Origin: an uncultured Ruminococcus sp.
GTDB lineage: Bacteria; Bacillota; Clostridia; Oscillospirales; Ruminococcaceae
DNA length: 37,105 bases
Direction: 5' to 3'
Assembly: GCF_902762735.1 (NCBI RefSeq)
Contig: NZ_CACWPP010000035.1
Span: forward strand, 1 to 37,105
The position numbers and the translations under genes were made by a program. The notes below the pieces were generated by a model. It was not told the origin of the DNA. It worked only from the letters and a program-made list of their open reading frames with translations, and ran no database searches. This document shows, one piece after another, positions 30,897 through 37,105 of this stretch; position 1 is the stretch's first letter; every line of letters begins with the position of its first letter.

Positions 30897-32257
30897 TGTA
30901 TTGTATTTACCGCTCCGATGAAGATGGGACTGCCGTTTTCGAGGTCAACTATGGCGAAAGCAAAGGGGCGGTTCAGATAGACATACTTTGGTTCTTCTGT
31001 CTCTCTGGCGGCTTCGCACTTCATTTCAACGGAGGTGGCGGCGGCGGCTTTGGTGCCCTCGCGGTCTAACTCGATGTGGGTCTTGTGGAGAACACGGTTT
31101 ATCTCAAGGTTGCCGTCGGCACAATCTGCCATGCCCGAAAAATCACCGCCCTCAAAGGGAAGCACCATGCCCATAGACTGCAATTCTTCGCTGAGTTCGT
31201 TGTCGTAGTCAAAGGTAAATTCGGGTATGCAGACATTTACATCTCCGCCTGCATCTGACGTGAACTTTCTGAGTTTTTCGCCGTCAAGAGAAGCGGTGAA
31301 GTCGGCGAGGTCTGTGCCCTCTTCGGGCAGGAGTGCCATAAAGCCGTATTCATAGCCCATATATGGCTTGATAAAGCCTGTCACGCCGTCCTCCGCAATA
31401 TAGTAGCCCTCTTCCGAGTACAGCATATCGACTCTTTCTTCTTCGCCCTTTGAGTTGGTGAAAATGTCATCGGCTTGTATCTGATAGTCCTTGTAACCCT
31501 CAGCCCACTTGCCCTCAAATGCGATGGCGTTTACAAGATATACCATAGCATCATCTGGTATTTGGTCGATTATCGAGGGTATCATCTGTTTGGTCTGTTC
31601 GCTGACCCAGTTGTTTATGTCGGCAACGGTGGAGGTATCAAAGGGCGCGAGGAAACTTTCAGCGCCGTAGAAGTCACGCGCCTTGTTGCAGAAATCCTCA
31701 GACATTTTGATGCGGTCGGCATCATCGCGCACCCACACGGAATTTGCCACATTGAAGCTGACATCAGACGCATTGTTGAAGCGTGCCATGCGGTACTGCA
31801 TAGCGGTGTTCAGCTTGTCGATGGGTGTGCCGCCGAGAGTTTCTTCCATCTGGGTGAGGGTCTCGCCCTTAGCGCCGTTGGCAGTCATGCCCAGCGCCAT
31901 CATAACGCTTTCGGGGGAGATCATGGCGTTTTTGCCATCGCGCAGGTCATCGTCGCAGGTCTTGATGAAAAGTTCGGCGGCGTAATTATTGTAAGCCTCA
32001 TAGAACTCATCATCGGGTTTCGTATCAGGTTCAGCCACAACTGCTTTTGAACTGCCGCCTATATCGGGAGTTGATTCATCGGGGGCAGGTTCATCGGGGG
32101 TGAGTACCGTTTCGGCGGTGGACGATGACGGACGGGATCCCATGTAATCCCAGTCGTGTGCATATCGGTCAGAATTGACCTCGCCGCAGGCTGTCAGCGC
32201 AAGCATTATGCCTGCCACTGCCGCGCAGACTATCTTATTTAAATTTGTGTTCTTCAT
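30887..32257 (-). CDS. Lipoprotein serpin
   Basis: A 456-residue serine-protease-inhibitor-type protein anchored at the cell surface. A signal peptide ends in the lipobox LTAC (C24). A Pro/Ser/Asp/Glu-rich linker (25-80) leads to a complete serpin domain (about 83-453) with landmarks such as NAIAFEGKWAEGY and NRPFAFAIVD...PIFIGAV. The hinge of the reactive loop, EGTKAAAATS (400-409), has the small residues needed for insertion into the main sheet, so it is probably inhibitory. Counting from the hinge puts the cleaved bond near E415-A416, with a cysteine at 414 and R418 close by; the exact bond is uncertain. AGGAGGA precedes the ATG. It lies 72 bases behind a small exported-protein gene. Confidence 0.95.
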   Translation of the reverse strand: MKNTNLNKIVCAAVAGIMLALTACGEVNSDRYAHDWDYMGSRPSSSTAETVLTPDEPAPDESTPDIGGSSKAVVAEPDTKPDDEFYEAYNNYAAELFIKTCDDDLRDGKNAMISPESVMMALGMTANGAKGETLTQMEETLGGTPIDKLNTAMQYRMARFNNASDVSFNVANSVWVRDDADRIKMSEDFCNKARDFYGAESFLAPFDTSTVADINNWVSEQTKQMIPSIIDQIPDDAMVYLVNAIAFEGKWAEGYKDYQIQADDIFTNSKGEEERVDMLYSEEGYYIAEDGVTGFIKPYMGYEYGFMALLPEEGTDLADFTASLDGEKLRKFTSDAGGDVNVCIPEFTFDYDNELSEELQSMGMVLPFEGGDFSGMADCADGNLEINRVLHKTHIELDREGTKAAAATSVEMKCEAARETEEPKYVYLNRPFAFAIVDLENGSPIFIGAVNTIHNS

Positions 32258-32329
32258 ATTCTTTTCCTCCTGTTTTTCTCTTTTTGGTTGTTCTACATAA
32301 GTTTCTGTTTTTCCGCAGATGTTGTCTGT

Positions 32330-32566
32330 CTATTGTGTTATGGGCTGAAACTGCACGTTTTCGTATATCTTTTTGTCGAATATGTACAGCCTTGTACCGA
32401 CGGTACAGCCCATCTGATCGTCTTTTTCTGTGATAGCGCGGGGCTTTTCGACCATATACAGCGCCGCTTTGTATCTGACTGTTCCGCCGTCTTTCAGCTG
32501 TATGGGGAAAGGTATCATCAGCACCGCCGATATGACTGCCGCCGAAATAATTATCTGTTTGCGCAT
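32330..32566 (-). CDS. Small exported protein, 78 residues
   Basis: Starts at ATG 32566 behind AAGGGGGCGACC; the frame is open further upstream without a ribosome site. Residues 1-20 (MRKQIIISAAVISAVLMIPF) are a signal peptide or anchor. The rest is a small beta-type domain (GGTVRYKAALYMVEKPRAIT, then GTRLYIFDKKIYENV). Similar short proteins with a TVxYKAxLY core occur in ruminococci, but I know of no function. It is upstream of the serpin on the same strand and may be co-transcribed. Confidence 0.72.
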   Translation of the reverse strand: MRKQIIISAAVISAVLMIPFPIQLKDGGTVRYKAALYMVEKPRAITEKDDQMGCTVGTRLYIFDKKIYENVQFQPITQ

Positions 32567-32678
32567 ACGGTCGCCCCCTTGTTTGTGTTGTCTGATATAT
32601 ATACGTATGGTGAGGGGGATTTTTATGGGGTGATATTCCACAAAGTTCGGGTGCGGAATTTGTATATATAAAATAAAA

Positions 32679-32705
32679 GTGCGCGAACGAAAAACGTCCG
32701 CGCAC
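32679..32705 (-). terminator. Terminator of polA
   Basis: GTGCGCG-A-ACG pairs with CGT-C-CGCGCAC (one mismatch) around AAAAA, followed on the minus strand by TTTTATTTTA. It lies 14 bases past the polA stop codon. Confidence 0.82.
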
Positions 32706-32718
32706 ATCAGTCTGCATT

Positions 32719-35292
32719 TTATTCTTTTGCCAGATACCAGCTTTTGCCCTCGCCTACCGATACTTCCATCGGCACTGTGAAGTTTACTGCTTTTTCCATC
32801 TCTTCCTTTAAGATGGCTTTTGCTTTTTCCTTGTCATCGGGGGTGACTTCGATGATGAGTTCATCGTGTACCTGCAATATCAGCCTTGCGTCCAGCTTTT
32901 CGGCTTTAAGGCGTTTATAGACTTTCACCATCGCCATTTTGATTATGTCTGCCGCCGCGCCCTGTATCGGCGCATTCATCGCGGCGCGCTTGCCGAATGC
33001 CTGCATGACTTTATTTGTAGCCGCCAGTTCGGGGATATATCTGCGTCTGCCGAAAATGGTGGTGACATAGCCGTTCTTTATGCCGTCCTCAACGGTCTTG
33101 TCCATAAACTCGGAAACTTTCGGGAAGTTGTCAAGGTAGTTCTTGATGTACTGCTTGGCTTCCTTCACCGAAACACCGATGTCTTTCGACAGTGAGAATG
33201 CCCCGATGCCGTAGATTATGCCGAAGTTTACCGCTTTTGCCGCCGAACGCATCTCGGGCAGCACTGCATCGGCGGGTATGCCGAACACCTGCGAGGCGGT
33301 CATGGTGTGTATGTCGGTGCCGTCAGCGAAAGTTTTGCGCATGTTCTCATCGCCGCAGACTTCTGCCAGCACGCGCAGTTCTATCTGGCTGTAATCGGCA
33401 TCGAGGAAAGTATAGCCGTCCCCTGCCACGAAGAATTTGCGCATATTCCTGCCTATCTCTTTGCGGACGGGTATGTTCTGCATGTTGGGTTCGGTGGAAC
33501 TTATCCTGCCTGTGCGGGTCTCTGTCTGCTTGAAAACACTGTGTACACGCCCGTCAGTCTCGACCTCTTTCAGCAGGCTGTCAACGTAGGTGGAGTTCAG
33601 CTTTGTCAGCGTGCGGTATTCAAGCACCAGCCCGACTATGGGGTGCTTGTCCGCCAGTTCTTCCAGAACTTCTGCGTTGGTGGAATAGCCTGATTTCGTT
33701 TTCTTTTTTGCGGGCAGACCAAGTTTCTCGAACAGCACCTCGCCCAGCTGTTTTGGCGATGCTATGTTGAACTCGCCGCCTGCAAGGTCGTATATCCGAG
33801 AGGTCAGCGCTTCGATGTCCTTTTTAAGCCCCTTGCCGAACTCGCGTATGCCGTCGGTATCGGCGCGTACACCATAGTGTTCCATAGATGCCAGCACTTC
33901 GCAGAGGGGCATCTCGACCTCGTTGAAGAGTTTCAGCATATCGGTCTGTTCAAGGCGGAGTTTCAGGTCCTCAGCCAGCGGCAGTATGGTGCAGATGTCG
34001 GCGAATTCGCCCATATCACTGCGGTACGTCACCTTGTAGGTCAGGCTGAGGTTCTCGGTGGTGTACTCGCCTGCCTGTGAATTCAGCAGATAGCCCGCAA
34101 GGTCACAGCAGAAAGTCAGACCATTCAGCCGTGTGCCGTTATCGAATGCGAATTTGTGCGCCTGTTTGCCCTCGAATGCGGTCTTTTCACAGCCGCTCTC
34201 AAAAAATCTCAGTGCGATGCCCTCGAAATCCCAGTCACCCGAAGCTATAACATAAGCCTTGTCAGCAAAGAACACCTGCAATTTAGCGCCGTCAAATATG
34301 AATGCGGCTTTTGTTCCCTCAGTCATCTGTGAGATGGCATCATCGTTCAGCGGCAGACCTGTTTCGTATTTGGGCAGGTCTTTCAGTTTAAGGGCAGTTT
34401 CCTCAGCGGACTTCTGCGGCGTTTCGCTGTCTGCGCCTGTCAGTTTGAGCCTTTCAAGCAGTCTCAGCATCTCAAGGTCAACGAGGAGTTCTTTCGCCTT
34501 GTCTGCATCGGGTGTACCCAGCTTGTAGGAAGCAGTATCGCTCTCAATGGGTGCGGAAAGGCATATCTCAGCGAGAAACCGGCTGTCTATCGCGTCCTGA
34601 TGACCCGCTTCCAGCTTGGCGCGGTTGCCTTTGGTTATGGTGAAGCTGTCAAGGTCGGCGTAGAGGGCTTCAACACTGCCCGCCTGCTGTATGAGGTTGA
34701 GCGCGGTCTTTTCGCCGATGCCCTTAACGCCCGAAATATTGTCGGAGGTATCGCCCATCAGCGCCTTGACCTCTATCATCTGGCGGGGGGTAACGCCGTA
34801 TTCCTCCATTATGCGGGCGGGGGTGTAAATTTTAGTCTCTTTAGTGCCTGCCAGTCTTACCGTGACTTTATCGGAAACCAGCTGAAAGCTGTCGCGGTCG
34901 CCCGTAAGGATAAAGCATTCGTTGCCGCTGTCAGCCGCCGCTTTTGAGAGTGTGCCGAGAATGTCGTCGGCTTCATAGCCCTCGCACTCCACCGTCTTTA
35001 TGCCGAGAAGCCCCAGAAGCTGTTTTATAAGGGGCATCTGCAGTGCGAGTTCATCGGGCATGCCTTTGCGGTTAGCCTTGTAAGCGGCACTCGCCTTATG
35101 GCGGAAAGTGGGTGCGCGAAGGTCGAATGCCACAGCCACGCAGTCGGGGTGGACTTCTTCCAGTTCTTTCATATAGATGTTCATAAAGCCCGTGATGGCG
35201 TTGGTGGGTATGCCTTTGGAATTTGTAAGCAGGCGTATGCCGTAAAAGGCGCGGTTCATAATGCTGTTGCCGTCAATGCAGAGTAATCTCAT
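32719..35292 (-). CDS. polA: DNA polymerase I
   Basis: An 857-residue repair and Okazaki-fragment polymerase. Residues 1-290 are the 5'-3' nuclease (MRLLCIDGNSIMNRAFYG, with YEADDILGTL and TGDRDSFQLV carrying metal ligands). Residues about 310-480 keep the fold of the 3'-5' exonuclease but lack its acidic residues (AAFIFDGAKLQVFF in place of a DxE motif), so there is probably no proofreading, as in Bacillus and Thermus enzymes. Residues 490-857 are the polymerase: motif A DADYSQIELRVLAEV, motif B RSAAKAVNFGIIYG, motif C with HDE at 809-811. I start at ATG 35292 behind AGGAGGT; the open frame continues ~100 codons upstream into repeat DNA and is not coding there. Confidence 0.97.
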   Translation of the reverse strand: MRLLCIDGNSIMNRAFYGIRLLTNSKGIPTNAITGFMNIYMKELEEVHPDCVAVAFDLRAPTFRHKASAAYKANRKGMPDELALQMPLIKQLLGLLGIKTVECEGYEADDILGTLSKAAADSGNECFILTGDRDSFQLVSDKVTVRLAGTKETKIYTPARIMEEYGVTPRQMIEVKALMGDTSDNISGVKGIGEKTALNLIQQAGSVEALYADLDSFTITKGNRAKLEAGHQDAIDSRFLAEICLSAPIESDTASYKLGTPDADKAKELLVDLEMLRLLERLKLTGADSETPQKSAEETALKLKDLPKYETGLPLNDDAISQMTEGTKAAFIFDGAKLQVFFADKAYVIASGDWDFEGIALRFFESGCEKTAFEGKQAHKFAFDNGTRLNGLTFCCDLAGYLLNSQAGEYTTENLSLTYKVTYRSDMGEFADICTILPLAEDLKLRLEQTDMLKLFNEVEMPLCEVLASMEHYGVRADTDGIREFGKGLKKDIEALTSRIYDLAGGEFNIASPKQLGEVLFEKLGLPAKKKTKSGYSTNAEVLEELADKHPIVGLVLEYRTLTKLNSTYVDSLLKEVETDGRVHSVFKQTETRTGRISSTEPNMQNIPVRKEIGRNMRKFFVAGDGYTFLDADYSQIELRVLAEVCGDENMRKTFADGTDIHTMTASQVFGIPADAVLPEMRSAAKAVNFGIIYGIGAFSLSKDIGVSVKEAKQYIKNYLDNFPKVSEFMDKTVEDGIKNGYVTTIFGRRRYIPELAATNKVMQAFGKRAAMNAPIQGAAADIIKMAMVKVYKRLKAEKLDARLILQVHDELIIEVTPDDKEKAKAILKEEMEKAVNFTVPMEVSVGEGKSWYLAKE

Positions 35293-35332
35293 CGGTGTTA
35301 CCTCCTGTGATGCAGAAATCGTTCTTAAAAGT

Positions 35333-35361
35333 ATTATACCACATATCGGCATTTCATGCAA
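35333..35361 (-). promoter_or_regulatory. Probable polA promoter
   Basis: Minus strand: TTGCAT (35356-35361), 17 bases, TATAAT (35333-35338). The -10 box is perfect; the -35 box matches only in part. Confidence 0.6.
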
Positions 35362-35492
35362 CAATTTAGTGTACAAAAAAGTGGGAGAAAGAGGGGCGCG
35401 TAATGTGGCGGCGAGGGGTGTTATGCGTGGTGTGCAGGCGAGGGAGGTTGGCGGGCGTGTCATGCACAATATGTCAGCGCGTGCGGCGGTGC

Positions 35493-35520
35493 AAAAAAGG
35501 GTGGAAGCAAGCTCCCACCC
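35493..35520 (-). terminator. Second (distal) terminator after pta
   Basis: GGGTGGAAGC and GCTCCCACCC pair with one mismatch; on the minus strand the stem is followed by six T's. It is the duplicate of the hairpin at 35693-35719. Confidence 0.65.
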
Positions 35521-35601
35521 TCGAATTTTATGCACGATATGTCGGCACGGAGAGTGTCTCTGCACGATATGTAAGCGCAGAGAACGACTGCTCATGCCAA
35601 T

Positions 35602-35634
35602 AATTATGAATTATGCATTATGAATTATGAATTA
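35602..35634 (-). repeat. AATTCAT tract, duplicated copy
   Basis: Heptamer tract at the right end of the left 200-base unit, the duplicate of the tract beside pta. Confidence 0.8.
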
Positions 35635-35692
35635 ACGCATGTGTCTGCGTGGAGGCGCGTCATGCACAATATGTCAGCGCGTGCGGCGGTGC

Positions 35693-35719
35693 AAAAAAAG
35701 AGTGGGAGCAAGCTCCCAC
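35693..35719 (-). terminator. First terminator after pta
   Basis: GTGGGAGC and GCTCCCAC form a perfect eight-base-pair stem with a two-base apex; seven T's follow on the minus strand. It lies about 120 bases beyond the pta stop codon. Confidence 0.72.
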
Positions 35720-35801
35720 CCTCGAAATTTATGCACGATATGTCGGCACGGAGAGTGTTTATGCACGATATGTAAGCGCGGAGAACGACTATTCATGCCG
35801 A

Positions 35802-35835
35802 TAATTATGAATTATGCATTATGAATTATGAATTA
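35802..35835 (-). repeat. AATTCAT tract behind pta
   Basis: Read with the gene, the tract begins three bases after the pta stop codon and includes one AATGCAT variant, as does the tract at 30646. Confidence 0.83.
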
Positions 35836-35838
35836 AAT

Positions 35839-36855
35839 TTAAGCCATGCCTGCGGTGATGATAGCCATTTTGTAGACTTCATCGGCGTTGCAGCCTCTGG
35901 AGAGGTCGTTGATAGGCGCATTCAGACCCTGGAGGATAGGACCGTAAGCCTCATAGCCGCCCAGTCTCTGTGCGATCTTGTAGCCGATGTTGCCTGCCTC
36001 GATAAGTGGGAAGATGAATGTGTTAGCCTGACCTGCTACCTTGCTGTCAGGGCACTTGGTCTTTGCAACTTCTGCGGAAACTGCCGCATCGAACTGGAAC
36101 TCGCCGTCGATAACAAGCTCGGGATCGAGCTTTCTTGCTTCGATAACTGCATCGTGGCTCAGCTGAACAGTGCCGCCCTTGCCCGAACCGTAGGTGGAGA
36201 AGCTCAGTACTGCTACTTTAGGATCAATGCCGAAGAAATCAGCAGTTCTTGCGGTCTCAACAGCTACCTCAGCCAGCTGTCTTGCGGCGGACAGAACAAC
36301 GTTGCCGTCCTTGTCGAGTCTGTCAGTGTAACCCAGATTGATAGCGCAGTCGCCCATAGCTATCTTTTCTTCCTTGCCGTCCTTCTCACGGAAGAGTATG
36401 AAGGAAGAGCTTACCAGATTAGAGCCCTTCTTGGTCTTGATTATCTGGAGTGCAGGTCTGACAGTATCAGCGGTGGAATATGTAGCGCCGCCCAGCAGAG
36501 CGTCAGCCTTGCCTGCCTTAACGAGCATAGTGCCGAAGTAGTTGGACTTTGCAAGAGCAGCCCTTACTTCTTCCTCAGTCATCTTGCCCTTTCTCAGCTC
36601 GACCATCTGTGCTACAAGAGTGTCCATCTCGGGATAAGTAGCGGGGTCGAGTATCTCAGCGCCGTCAATATTGAAATTGCCTGCGGCAGCAGCAGCCTTT
36701 ACCTCATCAACGTTACCGCAGAGGATAACGCCCATCAGACCCTCTTTCAGCAGTCTGTCAGCGGCGGTGAGTATACGTGCATCGCTGCCCTCAGTGAAAA
36801 CGATGGTCTTTTTTTCAGCTTTAAGATTAGCTATCAGCTTATCGAACATTCCCAT
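35839..36855 (-). CDS. pta: Phosphate acetyltransferase
   Basis: A 338-residue enzyme of the short Pta class, converting acetyl-CoA and phosphate to acetyl phosphate and CoA, the step before acetate kinase in fermentative ATP formation. The IVFTEGSDARILTAA start, the LLGGATYSTADTVRPALQII block (about 120-139) and the C-terminal NTFIFPLIEAGNIGYKIAQRLGGYEAYGPILQGL stretch are family signatures. GGAGG lies nine bases before the ATG. ackA, the usual partner, is not in the window. Codon use is strongly biased, consistent with high expression. Confidence 0.97.
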   Translation of the reverse strand: MGMFDKLIANLKAEKKTIVFTEGSDARILTAADRLLKEGLMGVILCGNVDEVKAAAAAGNFNIDGAEILDPATYPEMDTLVAQMVELRKGKMTEEEVRAALAKSNYFGTMLVKAGKADALLGGATYSTADTVRPALQIIKTKKGSNLVSSSFILFREKDGKEEKIAMGDCAINLGYTDRLDKDGNVVLSAARQLAEVAVETARTADFFGIDPKVAVLSFSTYGSGKGGTVQLSHDAVIEARKLDPELVIDGEFQFDAAVSAEVAKTKCPDSKVAGQANTFIFPLIEAGNIGYKIAQRLGGYEAYGPILQGLNAPINDLSRGCNADEVYKMAIITAGMA

Positions 36856-36894
36856 AATTTTAAACCTCCATGAGAAAAAATATTTTACTCATTT

Positions 36895-36923
36895 ATTATA
36901 GCACACTTCTCACAAAATTTCAA
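36895..36923 (-). promoter_or_regulatory. Sigma-A promoter of pta
   Basis: Minus strand: TTGAAA (36918-36923), 17-base spacer, exact TATAAT (36895-36900). The leader is about 35 bases. Confidence 0.82.
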
Positions 36924-36956
36924 GCACATTTTGGTCATTGACACGGAATTCAGTCA

Positions 36957-37008
36957 TTATAGCGATACGCCTTAAAATTCAGACAAAATCCGGTCACAAA
37001 ACCCATAA
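36957..37008. mobile_element. Left half of a family A element
   Basis: TTATAGCGATACGCCTTAAA continues as family A up to ACCCATAA and then stops at the start of a family B element. The right half is missing or lies beyond the window. Confidence 0.72.
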
Positions 37009-37105
37009 TCCCAATTTGGTTGTGTATTGTTCCCCCGCCGAAGGCGGGGGAACAATACGAAAGAACAGCCATTTTGTATCATCAGCAATACATATCAAAA
37101 TTGGG
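37009..37105. mobile_element. Family B element at the window edge
   Basis: From TCCCAATTTGGTTGTG to the edge, with the perfect 12-base-pair central hairpin and both arms. It appears to have inserted into the family A element at its left; the right flank is outside the window. Confidence 0.8.

Larger units (their letters stand above)
35455..35835. repeat. Tandem duplication of a ~200-base intergenic unit
   Basis: Copies at 35455-35634 and 35655-35835, offset by 200-201 bases and almost identical. Each contains three spaced short repeats of the type TGCACRATATGTMRGC, a hairpin with a run of A's, and an AATTCAT tract at its right end. No gene. With the tract on its left this fills the whole polA-pta gap. 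Confidence 0.88.

Noticed and set aside
35293-35595. 101-codon upstream extension of polA
   Set aside because: The perfect AGGAGGT site and the MRLLCIDGNS start at 35292 match the family. The extension lies in repeat DNA, includes terminator hairpins and reads as low-quality sequence.
35455-35835. tRNA or other structured RNA gene in the spacer
   Set aside because: The hairpins are followed by T-runs on the minus strand and fit terminators; no cloverleaf or CCA-type end is visible.
35821-36873. 350-codon open frame on the plus strand opposite pta
   Set aside because: It starts inside an AATTCAT tract and mirrors the pta frame. Its length reflects the biased codons of pta; no family resemblance.

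Overview
The window looks like chromosomal DNA of an anaerobic, gut-type Firmicute of the Clostridia, probably Ruminococcus or a close relative in the Oscillospiraceae. The evidence is a complete V/A-type ATPase operon of the clostridial kind, near-consensus sigma-A promoters with 17-base spacers, GGAGG-type ribosome sites, heavy use of ATA and AGG codons, and lipoproteins with Ala/Glu/Ser/Thr-rich linkers. This placement is an inference; there is no rRNA or other decisive marker.

Layout. 1-1296: three tandem ~172-base repeats, a decayed AT-rich stretch, then a promoter and a palindromic element leading into a two-gene cyclic-di-GMP operon (EAL phosphodiesterase, FIST-sensor diguanylate cyclase; 1297-4780). 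4997-9124, minus strand: tsaD, a three-gene unit (TrmN6-like methyltransferase, unknown 124-residue protein, GNAT acetyltransferase) and a second GNAT gene. 9390-9962, plus strand: a DUF3592 membrane protein. 10276-12020, minus strand: an ACT-domain protein followed by homoserine dehydrogenase. 12565-21431, plus strand: the ATPase operon in the order G/H-C-I-K-F-E-A-B-D, with a DUF308 membrane protein directly behind it. 22376-23383: an abundant-looking lipoprotein of unknown role. 23700-25733: hisC, a small methyltransferase and rimI. 26498-30654: a MarR regulator with a heterodimeric ABC exporter. 30887-36855, minus strand: a lipoprotein serpin behind a small exported protein, then polA and pta.

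The least ordinary feature is the density of small non-coding repeats between the genes. Four families can be told apart. Family A is ~105 bases with TTATAGCRATCCGCC-type ends bounded by TA. Family B is ~97 bases with a GC hairpin that keeps its pairing by compensatory change. Family C is ~110-190 bases with ends like TGGTTATCCC...ACACCA and interchangeable hairpin interiors. Family D is ~216 bases with TTATAGCAAACGACAT ends. Several copies are flanked by 9- to 13-base direct repeats, are nested in one another, or sit in 5' leaders, so they look like non-autonomous mobile elements; no transposase is present here. A separate AATTCAT heptamer tract lies at the 3' ends of four genes and supplies or touches their stop codons.

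Functionally the window mixes housekeeping genes (tRNA t6A synthesis, DNA polymerase I, acetate pathway, ion-pumping ATPase, threonine/methionine and histidine synthesis) with environment-facing genes (c-di-GMP signalling, MarR-controlled drug-type exporter, surface serpin, lipoprotein). I did not find a clear previously undescribed multi-gene system; the strongest novelty candidates are the repeat families and their placement.
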